Of a stretch of DNA of 46,602 nt, positions 13,401 through 23,662 are shown piece after piece. The stretch lies in the IMG/VR virus record IMGVR_UViG_3300021087_000562, positions 1 to 46,602 of that record. One strand, 5' to 3'. Numbering within the stretch: the first letter of the stretch is position 1; every line of letters begins with the position of its first letter. The notes under the pieces were generated by a model. The model saw only the letters and a list, made by a program, of their open reading frames with translations. It ran no database searches and was not told where the DNA came from. The stretch is from a virus. Made by a program: the position numbers and the translations under genes.

Positions 13401-16400
13401 ATGCCTATTTTTTACGATAGAGTTGCAGATCAAATCGAGGAACTTCTACCTGAGTTTTATCAGACAGATGGACCTCGGTTTGTATCCTTTATAAAAGCTT
13501 ATTTTGAGTTTTTAGAAAAAGGACAACTGATTTATAAAGATGCGGCAGACATTGATTACATTGGTTTAGAAGATGGAACAGTAGCGGGAGAGGCTTTTAA
13601 TGCAGATGGCCAGAGAGGCAATCTACTACAAGAACCAACAACCTACGCTCCATCTTCCATAGCCAGTGCTAAGTTTAATTATGAACATGATGTTGATACT
13701 CAAGATGAACCAATAATAGCAAAAACATCTTTTGAAAAAGATGAATATATTGTAGGTGCTTCTACAGGTGCTGTAGGAAGAATTGATGTCATAGGTACAA
13801 GTTCTAACCTTTATATAGAACAATTTTCAGAATCTCAATTTGATATAGATGAAACTATAACTGGAATGACTTCTGGAATGGAAGCAAAGGTAGCTAGTTT
13901 CAAAGCTAGTCCTTTACATGCTGCTAATAATCTGTTATCATATGCCGATGTTGATAAGACATCAGGAGATTTCATAGAGTACTTTAGACGAGACTTTATG
14001 CCATTCATTGATAGAGATGTATTAGTTAATAAACGATTATTACAAAAGCATGTTAAAGAATTGTATCTATCTAAAGGTACAAAAGAATCATACGAGTTTT
14101 TATTCAGAATACTTTATGGAGAAGAAGCCGAGGTAGTTTATCCTGGTGACAATGTTATAAAGCCTTCTGAATCAGAATTCTCTGAGCCTACTGTAATGAG
14201 ATTATACAGTACATACGATATAACAAAATACAAAAGAGGTTTAATAAAAAAATACACAGGCTCTACTATTACAACTCAAGCATATATTAACGATGCATCC
14301 GGAATGAGTGCTACAAATGATAGTGCAAATGCTTATGAATTAGAACTAGTTACTCCCTTCACAGGAACATTCTCTCCTGGTGATTCAGTTATTATTTCTG
14401 ATAGAGATGGATTTAGGATTGATGCTACAGCAACAGTTCGAGGAGTAATGAGTGATATTGACCCCGATGAATCTAGTATTTATGTCGGATTAGAAGATGG
14501 TGTTAGAGGAGATAATGAAGATGTTATTCGTCTAGAAGATTATACTCCTATCTACATTTTAAATCAAGACGCAACTACTATTTTAATGGAAGATGAAAGT
14601 AAGCTTATATTTGAACATGCATTAGGTGGAGAATCATATCAAGCTAGAGCATTTGGATTAGAAACAGGAACAGGTACAGGAATATTATTAACAGAAGAAT
14701 CAAGTTATGATATTAATGGTAATTTAGTTTCAGACTATGCTTTAATAAACGAACAAACAGATTTATATGATGCATCTCTTGATCCATTATGGAGTACAGG
14801 TCCAGCCACTAGAAGATTTGGTGGAGGTATGTATCAAGAACAAGCATCTCTAGGTTCATTATATTCTGAATCAGATACTTTCAATTATAAAACTCCAGTT
14901 GGTGGAGTAGCTACACAATCAATTAATGTTATTGGTGGAATTGGTAGAGGTGGTATTACTGATATAATTATTGACGATACTGGTACTGGGTATGCAGAAG
15001 GAGATCAATTAGTATTTGTTAATTCAGGTACAGAAGGTGAAAATGCTGAGGCACAAGTAAAAACAATCAGAGCATTTGTATCATTAGAAGCAGGCACATT
15101 AAACGAACATACAATTTATTCATATACAGCAACAGCTAGTCAAACAGTTTTCTCAGGTAGAGATAATGCTGGTCTTATTATGGGATTTGATCCTAGAAAA
15201 GTAAAAGTATATGTCAACGGAACAGAAAAAACAAGAGAGACACAATTCACTACAGATCAATCTGGTGGTAAAATAACTTTAACATCAGGTGCATCAGTTA
15301 ATGATCTAGTTGAAGTCTATGCAGCCTTTCAAGGTATAAGACTTGAAGATGCAGACAATCCAAATCCACATTATCAATCTGGCCATCCAAATAACAATTA
15401 TTTAACTCAAGAAAGTGATGGTACAATTTCAAGAATTCAAATAACGCATCCAGGTGAAAACTATAAATCACTACCTAAAGTCTTTATGGGTGGATTTATT
15501 TACTACGATACTATGACAACAGGAACAGAATTTTCTGTTGGAGAAGTTTTAACTTCAACAAATAGTAAAACAGTAGTAGTAGTAAAACATGACCTAGAAA
15601 AGAAACGAGTATTAGTTTATAAAAGAGTAACAGACCCAGCAGGAGTTCCTACAGGAACAGTAACAGGTGGAACATCAAGTTCAGTTTGTACTATCTTACA
15701 GACAAATGTTACAGCAGGAACAGGAGCTAAACTATGGGCTTATGGAGACAACATTGGTTCAGTTAAAAAATTAAAGATGCAAGATGTTGGACATAACTTT
15801 GTTCAAGGTGGTATCGGTAATTATAAACAACATGCAGTCATTAAAGATATGTCAAATACACCAACTGCTACAACAACAGTTACAGCAAATCTAACAGGAG
15901 CTACTGCAACAGTTGATAGATTTGATGGTGATTTAAATATACTTACATTAAAAGATGTTAAAGGTATTTTTAATGATGGAGATTATTGTACAACAAGCGA
16001 CAGTAAGAATTTTATAATTGGTAAGATTAATCCTTGTACGGCTAGAGGTAAATTAAGTGGGACAGCATTGTATGATGGAAATTATACAAACGATACAGGA
16101 TTTCCTTCAGTAACTTCTATGAGAATACATGACAGTTCTCAATATCAAGACTTCTCATATAAAATTAAAGTTGGTAGAAGTATTAATGAATATAGAAGTT
16201 TAGTTAAATCATTATTATCTCCAGCTGGAACAATCATGTTTGGAGAAGTTTCTATAAGAAATAGAATAGATGCAACAGGAAGTATGTATGGCGCGAGAGG
16301 AATTTCAACACCAGATGAAACTGGTGGAAGATTGGCTGGAAGTGAATTCTTTGATTCAACTCAAACTTCAAGATCATTTATACCAACATTAATTATCGGT

Positions 16401-18005
16401 TCTAAAATAGATTTAGCAGATATTGAATTAGAAACTGCGACAGTAGGAATAGAAGATGATGTCTTTGGTGCAGGTATGGGTCGTATAGAATTAGAAGATG
16501 ACTCTGGTGTAATTTCAACTCAAAGATGGATATGTACAGATACTACAGCTACTAATCATAGTTCACACAATATTAAAGATCAATCTTCTGGTCAAAGAAT
16601 TTATATACCAGATATTGTTGATCCAATAGTAGAAACAGATAAAGATTTCTTTGAAAGGGTATTAACAGCTGAAGCTAGAGCTAAAGGGAATAAAGTAACT
16701 AAAGAATTAGATATATCTCCACATTGGAATCAACATAAGATATCATATGGAACATTAAATAATGCATTAGCTGTAGGAACTAAAGTAAGAGGTGCAACTT
16801 CAACTGCATTAGGTGTTGTAGTAAAACATGATACAACAAATAAGTATATTATAATTCATAGAGATTTTCACGACATTGGACAAAAGGGTTCAGAATTTTC
16901 TGGAACAGAAATTATTCAAAATGTAGCAGCTTCTACAAATTACTTTACAGCAACATCAATAGAATTACATTATATACCAGAAGATATTATAACTAAACAA
17001 GACCCAGCTTCTATTACTGCAGACACAGCATTAATATCAGCTAATCAAAAAATAAGTAATGGTGTAGAAGGTGGTGGAGCTGCATACAACCATACTAACT
17101 ACATATCAGGATTCCAAGGTAGAGGTAGAGTATTAACAGCAAACGATCCAAATGAGACATACGATTCAGAGATGAGACAAAGAAAAGTCAATATAATTTC
17201 ATCTCCTTTATTCACACAAGCAACGACACAAAGAGGAAGAGCTTATGCAGCAGGTGTGAAACAGATACGAGTTTTAAATACACAGAATACAAGAACAGAA
17301 GGCACAAATACAACAGCAAATAATAGTAATGGTTCAGCATTAAGAATAGACTCAGCATGGAATACAACAGTAACAGATAATTCTGTTGGTGTTAGTTGGG
17401 GTCATAGACCAGCTGGACAAAAATTATTTGAAACAACGAATTTTCTTTCGGAACAAATAGTTTCCGAAAATCAGGAACCAATAGTGATGGAACCTGATCA
17501 TGGTCAAGTCTTGGGAGAAGATTTCTCTCAAGGTGGAGCCGTAATATTAGAAGATGATACAAATTTAATGTGGGAAGATGCTACAGTAGTAGACGAAACA
17601 TATTATTTTGTAAGTGAAGATTCAACTCAGGTTGGCTCATTCAATATAATAAGTGAAGTAGAAGGTGTAAAACTAATTGATGAAACAGATAGTTTACCTT
17701 TAATTCACGAACAAGCACTTATGGTTGGTCAGAAAGAATCAAATCAATCAGGACCAAGTATAGGTGATTTAGGGAATATGATGTTTACTGAAAATTACAG
17801 TATGATGAAGAAAGTACAACAAGAAGGTAATACTGATGACATAATGTTAGAGACTGGAGAGCATATGCTACAAGAGTCTCCTTCAGAAGGACTTAGGATT
17901 AGTGACATAAGTACTATATATCCGAATAGATTTGTAAGTAATTTACAAAGAGAATTCGGAAGAAAGACAAATTTAAATCATTCAGCCGTAATTCAAACAG
18001 GATAA
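13401..18005 (+). CDS. gp7: Baseplate wedge protein gp7
   Basis: A 1534-residue protein (T4 gp7 is 1032). The N-terminus (PIFYDRVADQIEELLPEFYQ, PRFVSFIKAYFEFLEK) and the block near 186-250 (DFIEYFRRDFMPFIDRDVL, HVKELYLSKGTKESYEFLFR) are hallmarks of the gp7 class in marine T4-like phages. gp7 starts wedge assembly with gp8, gp53 and gp6. The protein is swollen by small beta modules: GAVGRIDV-type segments (about 117-165, 690-730 and 1120-1150), a GTGYAEGDQLVF module near 525, and many acidic LEDG/MEDE/LEDD motifs, dense in the last 160 residues. The C-terminus ends YPNRFVSNLQREFGRKTNLN. It begins 11 bases after the previous stop with only a weak ribosome site, so coupling is possible. Confidence 0.85.
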   Translation: MPIFYDRVADQIEELLPEFYQTDGPRFVSFIKAYFEFLEKGQLIYKDAADIDYIGLEDGTVAGEAFNADGQRGNLLQEPTTYAPSSIASAKFNYEHDVDTQDEPIIAKTSFEKDEYIVGASTGAVGRIDVIGTSSNLYIEQFSESQFDIDETITGMTSGMEAKVASFKASPLHAANNLLSYADVDKTSGDFIEYFRRDFMPFIDRDVLVNKRLLQKHVKELYLSKGTKESYEFLFRILYGEEAEVVYPGDNVIKPSESEFSEPTVMRLYSTYDITKYKRGLIKKYTGSTITTQAYINDASGMSATNDSANAYELELVTPFTGTFSPGDSVIISDRDGFRIDATATVRGVMSDIDPDESSIYVGLEDGVRGDNEDVIRLEDYTPIYILNQDATTILMEDESKLIFEHALGGESYQARAFGLETGTGTGILLTEESSYDINGNLVSDYALINEQTDLYDASLDPLWSTGPATRRFGGGMYQEQASLGSLYSESDTFNYKTPVGGVATQSINVIGGIGRGGITDIIIDDTGTGYAEGDQLVFVNSGTEGENAEAQVKTIRAFVSLEAGTLNEHTIYSYTATASQTVFSGRDNAGLIMGFDPRKVKVYVNGTEKTRETQFTTDQSGGKITLTSGASVNDLVEVYAAFQGIRLEDADNPNPHYQSGHPNNNYLTQESDGTISRIQITHPGENYKSLPKVFMGGFIYYDTMTTGTEFSVGEVLTSTNSKTVVVVKHDLEKKRVLVYKRVTDPAGVPTGTVTGGTSSSVCTILQTNVTAGTGAKLWAYGDNIGSVKKLKMQDVGHNFVQGGIGNYKQHAVIKDMSNTPTATTTVTANLTGATATVDRFDGDLNILTLKDVKGIFNDGDYCTTSDSKNFIIGKINPCTARGKLSGTALYDGNYTNDTGFPSVTSMRIHDSSQYQDFSYKIKVGRSINEYRSLVKSLLSPAGTIMFGEVSIRNRIDATGSMYGARGISTPDETGGRLAGSEFFDSTQTSRSFIPTLIIGSKIDLADIELETATVGIEDDVFGAGMGRIELEDDSGVISTQRWICTDTTATNHSSHNIKDQSSGQRIYIPDIVDPIVETDKDFFERVLTAEARAKGNKVTKELDISPHWNQHKISYGTLNNALAVGTKVRGATSTALGVVVKHDTTNKYIIIHRDFHDIGQKGSEFSGTEIIQNVAASTNYFTATSIELHYIPEDIITKQDPASITADTALISANQKISNGVEGGGAAYNHTNYISGFQGRGRVLTANDPNETYDSEMRQRKVNIISSPLFTQATTQRGRAYAAGVKQIRVLNTQNTRTEGTNTTANNSNGSALRIDSAWNTTVTDNSVGVSWGHRPAGQKLFETTNFLSEQIVSENQEPIVMEPDHGQVLGEDFSQGGAVILEDDTNLMWEDATVVDETYYFVSEDSTQVGSFNIISEVEGVKLIDETDSLPLIHEQALMVGQKESNQSGPSIGDLGNMMFTENYSMMKKVQQEGNTDDIMLETGEHMLQESPSEGLRISDISTIYPNRFVSNLQREFGRKTNLNHSAVIQTG

Positions 18006-18009
18006 CTGA

Positions 18010-18017
18010 TATAAATA
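18010..18017 (+). promoter_or_regulatory. Late promoter TATAAATA before gp8
   Basis: A perfect late element four bases after the gp7 stop. Initiation near 18023 would give a leader of about 33 bases containing CCAAGGGTAA before ATG 18056. Confidence 0.7.
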
Positions 18018-18055
18018 ACTATAACAAAACAATTAAATAACCAAGGGTAAAAACA

Positions 18056-19525
18056 ATGGCAGCAATAATAACTGAAAAATTTCGTTTGAACAACGCGAAA
18101 CAGTTTATCGAAGATGTAACAGAGTCACATTCTGTAGCTTATTCATTCATCGGTAGAGGACACGCTTGGACAGACGATTCTAGTCCGCCAACTCCCGTAG
18201 ATAACCCAAATGATGAATTTGACGCGTATCGAAATATGGTGGCCATGAAGAAGATCGCTACAACTGATGTATCACATGCCATTGTAAGAAGGGATTGGAC
18301 AAGCGGAACAACTTATGACGAATATCGTCATAATTATACTTCATCAAACGCAGCAAATAGTGGAGCTACATCTTTGTATTCTTCTACATATTATGTTGTG
18401 ACTGATGATTACAATGTTTATAAGTGTTTAAATAATGATGGTAACACAGCATCAACTGTAAAACCAGATCATACTACACTTGCAACACCAACAGAATCAG
18501 ATGGATATGAATGGAAATATATGTATTCCACTTCAGCATCAGATGTAATTAAATTCGTAACTAACGATTTTATACCTGTAAAAACACTAGGAGCTCAACT
18601 AACAGTAGCTGGTGGAGTTGATACAGGTTCACAAGACGGAAGATTAGGAGACGCAGCTTCAGATGATGGTTCAGCTCAATGGGATGTTGAGAATGGAGCA
18701 GTAGACGGAGCTTTAAGTAGAGTTAGAATAGTAGCAGGGGGTTCTGGATATACAGCATCAACAACTACAGGTTCTCTACCAATTTATGGAGATGGTTCAA
18801 GTGGTGTAGCTTCAGTAACAACTAATGGTTCTGGAGTAGTCAGTGCAGTGTCTGTAACGACAGCTGGTTCTGGATATACATATGCTTATCTAGCAAATGA
18901 AGATATTCCAGGATATGACAATGCTAATCAACCAGCAGATGGAACAAACGCTTCTGCAAATTTAGAATTTGTTATTCCACCAAAAGGTGGACATGGTGCA
19001 GATCCAGTTGAAGAACTAGGTGGTAACTATGTAATTCTAAATTCAAGATTAGAATATGGTGAAGGAGATGGTGATTTTCCAACCGATAACGATTTTAGAC
19101 AAATCGGTGTAGTATTAAATCCAACCGACTATGGTGGAAACTCTTTATGTTCAGCTCCAACAAGAACAGGATATAAGACAATGACTTTTGCTTCTTCTGG
19201 ATTTTCAGCTCCATCTGTAGATACTGTTATTAGAAACGCATCTACTGAACTGAAAACTTCAGCAGTAGGAGTTGTTGTATCAGTTGATTCAACAAATAGA
19301 ATAATATCTTATTTACCATATCCTAATGAAGCAGGAAACTTTGCAACATTCTCAACTAGTGATACTGTTTATTCAAGTGCTAGTACTAACCACGGAACAA
19401 TCAGTGCGTTAGCTAATGAAGAAGTTGCAAAACATTCAGGAGATATAATCTATTTGGAAAATCGGACAGCAGTTTCAAGAGCGTCTGATCAGATTGAAGA
19501 TATCAAACTTATAGTAGAAATGTAA
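18056..19525 (+). CDS. gp8: Baseplate wedge protein gp8
   Basis: A 489-residue protein (T4 gp8 is 334). The N-terminal third is unmistakable: MAAIITEKFRLNNAKQFIED, FIGRGHAWTDDSSPPTPVDN at 31-50, MKKIATTDVSHAIVRRDWTS near 64-83, and later STYYVVTDDYNVYKCLNNDG and DGYEWKYMYSTSASDVIKF. gp8 is a dimer on the outer wedge bound to gp7. The extra length is an insertion at about 215-310 containing two GSGY beta modules (LSRVRIVAGGSGYTAS and VVSAVSVTTAGSGYTYAYL), like those in gp5 and gp7. The C-terminus keeps the family pattern (GDIIYLENRTAVSRASDQIE, DIKLIVEM). It has its own late promoter. Confidence 0.92.
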   Translation: MAAIITEKFRLNNAKQFIEDVTESHSVAYSFIGRGHAWTDDSSPPTPVDNPNDEFDAYRNMVAMKKIATTDVSHAIVRRDWTSGTTYDEYRHNYTSSNAANSGATSLYSSTYYVVTDDYNVYKCLNNDGNTASTVKPDHTTLATPTESDGYEWKYMYSTSASDVIKFVTNDFIPVKTLGAQLTVAGGVDTGSQDGRLGDAASDDGSAQWDVENGAVDGALSRVRIVAGGSGYTASTTTGSLPIYGDGSSGVASVTTNGSGVVSAVSVTTAGSGYTYAYLANEDIPGYDNANQPADGTNASANLEFVIPPKGGHGADPVEELGGNYVILNSRLEYGEGDGDFPTDNDFRQIGVVLNPTDYGGNSLCSAPTRTGYKTMTFASSGFSAPSVDTVIRNASTELKTSAVGVVVSVDSTNRIISYLPYPNEAGNFATFSTSDTVYSSASTNHGTISALANEEVAKHSGDIIYLENRTAVSRASDQIEDIKLIVEM

Positions 19526-19533
19526 GGTAACAA

Positions 19534-22500
19534 ATGGCGCAGAATACAGATTTAAATGTATCGCCTTATTATGATGATTATAGCGAATCTAAGAGCTTTC
19601 ATAGAATCCTATTTCGTCCGGCGAACGCGATACAAGCAAGAGAACTAACTCAACTACAGAGTATATTACAGAACCAGGTTGAGAGATTTGGTAATCATAT
19701 CTTTCAAGAAGGTTCTCTTGTTATGGGTGGAACCATAACAGTTAATAAAGAATATTATTCTGTTAAAGTTAATGATGCAAATCCTAATAGTAGTGGAACT
19801 GCAACAGCTGAAACATTCAGAACAGCTGCAGTTGGAAAATATTATCAAGGAAAAACATCTGGAACAGTAGGGAAATGTATTAATTCAGCTGCTAAAACTA
19901 CTGACGGAGATCCATTAACTTTATTTTTCACTTATGTTAAATCTGGTAATCCTTCTGGAACAACTTATTACGATACATTTACAGATAATGAAGAAATAGA
20001 AGAAGTATCTTTAGATGCAGATGGTATTTACGATAATTCTGGAAATTCAAACAACGAATTCAAAACAATAGAAACAGATGCGACCTTTATAGGTTCAGCT
20101 GCCACAGTTCGATCTGGTGTATTCTACACACGAGGTTTCTTTGTAAGATGTGATGAACAAACAATATTACTAGACAAGTATTCAAATACACCTACATACA
20201 GAATAGGTTTACTAATATCTGAAAGTTTAATATCATCAACAGATGATGACAGTTTATTAGATAATGCTTCAGGAACAACTAACGAAAATGCTCCTGGTGC
20301 TAATAGATTAAAGATTGCACTATCATTAGTTAAGAAGGCTATAGGTGGAACTCAAGATATTGATAACTTTATTGAGTTGTCAAGAGTAGAAGCTGGTATT
20401 ATAACTAAACAAGTTGAAATAACTGCTTATGCGACATTAGAAAAGACATTAGCTAGAAGAACTTTTGATGAAAGTGGTGATTATGTTGTTAAACCATTTC
20501 AATTAGAATTGAGACAACATTTAAATAGTAGAGATAACAATGGTGTATTTCTTGCATCAAATACAGTTACTCCAGGTGATACATCAAAATTTGTAAGTAT
20601 TATGTCACCAGGTAAAGCTTATGTCAAGGGGTTTGAAGTTGATAAGCCTTCTCAAAGTTTAATTACTATTTCAAAAGCAAGGACTACGGAAGATGCTGGT
20701 GCGTTAGCCGTTCCTTTTGAAATAGGAAATTATTTTACAGTTGATAGCGTCTATGGTCAACCAGAATTTGGAACAGGTGATTCAGCAGTTACACCTTTCG
20801 GAATAGTTGATTTATATACAGATGCAAAAGCTAATCAAGCTGATAATTCATCTAGTGGAGATTTAATAGGTAAAGCTAGAGTAAGATACTTTAACTGTAC
20901 TAGTCCTACAGTAGGCTCAGGAGTTCATACAGCGGCGTCAGAACACCGTATATACTTGTTTGATGTTCGTATGTTCACTAAACTTACAGTAGCATCAACA
21001 TCATATGCACTAACAGCAGGACAAAGAGTTAAAGGAACAGTTTCAGGAGCTAAAGCAACAATAGCAGTAAATGTCGGAGCATCAGGTACAACAGCTTGGT
21101 TAATGGATGTAGAAGGAACATTCTCTACAGCAGACACGCTTAGAAAAGAAAATGATACAAGTGGTGGTAAAGCTGTTTCAGCGATCAAGGTTTATTCATC
21201 AGATAGAGTAAGAAGTCTTTATCAAGCATCAAGAACAAGTAACTCAGCAAACTTTACAGCTGATGTAGCTACAACAGACAGTCAATATGTATTAACAGGA
21301 ACAGTAGTTGGAGCATCAGGTGATCCAACACAAACAGGTGTTAATACTAAATTTAGTCAAGAATTAAAAGAGGGAGATGTTATAATAGCTCCTTCAGGAA
21401 CAGAAAAAATTGTATCATCAATTACAAGTGATACATCAATAGAGCTGACAGGAAATGGTGTCGCTGAGAACGGAAAGTACCTCAGACAAAGAGCTCGATT
21501 AATGGAACCAGAAAAAACAATAGCAATAGCACCTACACCAAAAGATTATGTATCATCAATGACACCTAATTCAATGGTAATTAGAAAACAAGCTACAGTA
21601 ACATTAAGTAGTGGATCAGGTTCAATAGCAGGAGTTGCAGATGAAGTATTATTAGCAGAAGATGTTAATGATTATATGATTACTATTATGGAAGATGGAG
21701 AAGGTGGTGATGGAGATGAAGGAGATGTAATAGACATTACAGAACATGCAACTGTTTTAGTAGCTGCAGGTGGTTCTGGTGGTGCAGTATCAATTAGTGC
21801 TACTAACTCAACTCCACTTTCAAATTCAGATCAACTTAAAATTGTATATGGAGCTACTAAAGATGTAGCTAATAATACTGCATCTAAAACATTAAACAAA
21901 TCAATAGGTGTTAAAGTTACAACTGATGATACAGCAGTTTATGGAACAAACTATAAAGATCAAATAATAACATTAGGTGTTCCAGATGCATATGCTCTAA
22001 AAGGAGTATATGAATCAAATGACACAACAGATGCCTTACCACCTATGCTAACTTTAGCAAGTGGAATGGGTGCTTGTGCTGCAGGAGATAGAATAACAGG
22101 TAGTGTTTCAGGTGCAGTAGGTAGAGTTATTCAAAAATCAAGTAATGACATATATTTTTATTATTTAACAGACACAACCTTTACAACAAGTGATGTAGTA
22201 AAGAATGAAGCTAGTACAGACAGTGCTACAAATAGTAGACAATGTACTGCCGTAACAATAGATTCAAAAGATATTACACAAAATTATGTATTAGATGATG
22301 GCCAAAGAGATGGTTATTATGGTTTAGCTTCAATTAAAAGAAAGGCTGGAGCACCAACACCACAAGCTACCATATTAATAATATTTGATTACTTTACATC
22401 TGGTGGTGGAAGTTTTTATACAGTTGATTCATATGCTGGTTTAAATTGGTCAGCAGTACCAAATTATATTCCAAACATAATTGATCCATTAGGAATAGAA

Positions 22501-23649
22501 GCAGATGGACAAGTTGAATTAGCTGATGCAGTTGATTTCAGGTCTTATGTACATTCTTTACATACATTAAGTACATTTAATGTAGCATCTCAAACTAATG
22601 TTTCAGATATAACAGATTATCCATTAGCATATGGTACAGAAGAATTTACAAGTGCAAGAGCTGTAACAATGGATTTACCACAGAGTGAAACATCAATGTC
22701 AACAACAGCTATGGTTCATTACTTACCAAGAATAGATAAGATTTCATTAAGTTCAGATGGTGGATTTATTACAACAACTGGAACTGCAGCCAATAGTCCA
22801 ACTCCACCAGCAACTCCAACTAATTCAATATTATTACATACATTACTGATTCCACCTTATACAAAATCTTTAAGTGATGTTGTAGTAACATCAGAAGATC
22901 ATAGACGATTCACAATGAAAGATATTGGTAGAATCCAAGGTAGAGTTAAAAATCTTGAAAGAGTAACAAGTTTTAATGCATTAGAAATGCAGACAAATAT
23001 GGAAAACATTAAAGACGCGGACGGATTAGATAGGTTTAAATCAGGATTTGTAACTGATAACTTTAAAGGTCATAAAGTAGGAAATGTTGATCATGTAGAT
23101 TATAAGATCGGTGTTGATAGAACTATAGGACAATTAAGACCACAACATAATACTAAATTTGTTGATATATCATTAAACGCAAGTAGTTCATCTGGATATA
23201 CAAAAACAGGTGATTTAATTACATTACCTTTTACAGAATCACCCTATATAACTATTGGTAAAGCTTCAACAACAGAATATGTTAATCCATATGATGTTGT
23301 ATTATTTAATGGTACAGTAACATTAAGTCCTTCTAAAGATATGTGGTTTGATTCAGAGAGATTACCTTCAGTTAGAAGAACAGTAGAAGGAGATTACGAT
23401 ACTGTATTAAAAGGAATAGGAAATGCTCTAGGAACAGTATGGAATAATTGGCAAACAGATTGGGTCGGAGAACCTACTGCAACCTCAGAAACAACAAGAA
23501 GGTGGCTAACTGGAGCTGAAGCTCAAGCTGTATGGGCCGGAGGCCTAGTTGAAATGGGTCCTGAGAGAGGACAGAATAGAAGAGGAAATGGCAGACGAGG
23601 TGGACGAGGTAATCGTTGGAACGATTGGGACGAGAGACCGCTTAGATAA
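19534..23649 (+). CDS. Large DUF4815-type virion structural protein (baseplate / fibre attachment)
   Basis: A 1371-residue protein. The first 70 residues (YDDYSESKSFHRILFRPANA, IQARELTQLQSILQNQVERF, GNHIFQEGSLVMGG) are the signature of DUF4815 structural proteins, which follow gp8 in many marine T4-like phages. Its place suggests it replaces T4 gp9/gp10 as the outer wedge or fibre socket, which is inference. The middle has at least two beta modules of the form GxRVxGxVSGAxxx (YALTAGQRVKGTVSGAKATI near 493 and CAAGDRITGSVSGAVGRVIQ near 847) and a conserved late domain (EDHRRFTMKDIGRIQGRVKN, LERVTSFNALEMQTNMENIK near 1120-1160). The last 30 residues are strikingly Arg/Gly-rich (NRRGNGRRGGRGNRWNDWDE). 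AAGGTAACAA precedes the ATG. Confidence 0.78.
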   Translation: MAQNTDLNVSPYYDDYSESKSFHRILFRPANAIQARELTQLQSILQNQVERFGNHIFQEGSLVMGGTITVNKEYYSVKVNDANPNSSGTATAETFRTAAVGKYYQGKTSGTVGKCINSAAKTTDGDPLTLFFTYVKSGNPSGTTYYDTFTDNEEIEEVSLDADGIYDNSGNSNNEFKTIETDATFIGSAATVRSGVFYTRGFFVRCDEQTILLDKYSNTPTYRIGLLISESLISSTDDDSLLDNASGTTNENAPGANRLKIALSLVKKAIGGTQDIDNFIELSRVEAGIITKQVEITAYATLEKTLARRTFDESGDYVVKPFQLELRQHLNSRDNNGVFLASNTVTPGDTSKFVSIMSPGKAYVKGFEVDKPSQSLITISKARTTEDAGALAVPFEIGNYFTVDSVYGQPEFGTGDSAVTPFGIVDLYTDAKANQADNSSSGDLIGKARVRYFNCTSPTVGSGVHTAASEHRIYLFDVRMFTKLTVASTSYALTAGQRVKGTVSGAKATIAVNVGASGTTAWLMDVEGTFSTADTLRKENDTSGGKAVSAIKVYSSDRVRSLYQASRTSNSANFTADVATTDSQYVLTGTVVGASGDPTQTGVNTKFSQELKEGDVIIAPSGTEKIVSSITSDTSIELTGNGVAENGKYLRQRARLMEPEKTIAIAPTPKDYVSSMTPNSMVIRKQATVTLSSGSGSIAGVADEVLLAEDVNDYMITIMEDGEGGDGDEGDVIDITEHATVLVAAGGSGGAVSISATNSTPLSNSDQLKIVYGATKDVANNTASKTLNKSIGVKVTTDDTAVYGTNYKDQIITLGVPDAYALKGVYESNDTTDALPPMLTLASGMGACAAGDRITGSVSGAVGRVIQKSSNDIYFYYLTDTTFTTSDVVKNEASTDSATNSRQCTAVTIDSKDITQNYVLDDGQRDGYYGLASIKRKAGAPTPQATILIIFDYFTSGGGSFYTVDSYAGLNWSAVPNYIPNIIDPLGIEADGQVELADAVDFRSYVHSLHTLSTFNVASQTNVSDITDYPLAYGTEEFTSARAVTMDLPQSETSMSTTAMVHYLPRIDKISLSSDGGFITTTGTAANSPTPPATPTNSILLHTLLIPPYTKSLSDVVVTSEDHRRFTMKDIGRIQGRVKNLERVTSFNALEMQTNMENIKDADGLDRFKSGFVTDNFKGHKVGNVDHVDYKIGVDRTIGQLRPQHNTKFVDISLNASSSSGYTKTGDLITLPFTESPYITIGKASTTEYVNPYDVVLFNGTVTLSPSKDMWFDSERLPSVRRTVEGDYDTVLKGIGNALGTVWNNWQTDWVGEPTATSETTRRWLTGAEAQAVWAGGLVEMGPERGQNRRGNGRRGGRGNRWNDWDERPLR

Positions 23650-23662
23650 GGAATAATAAGAT

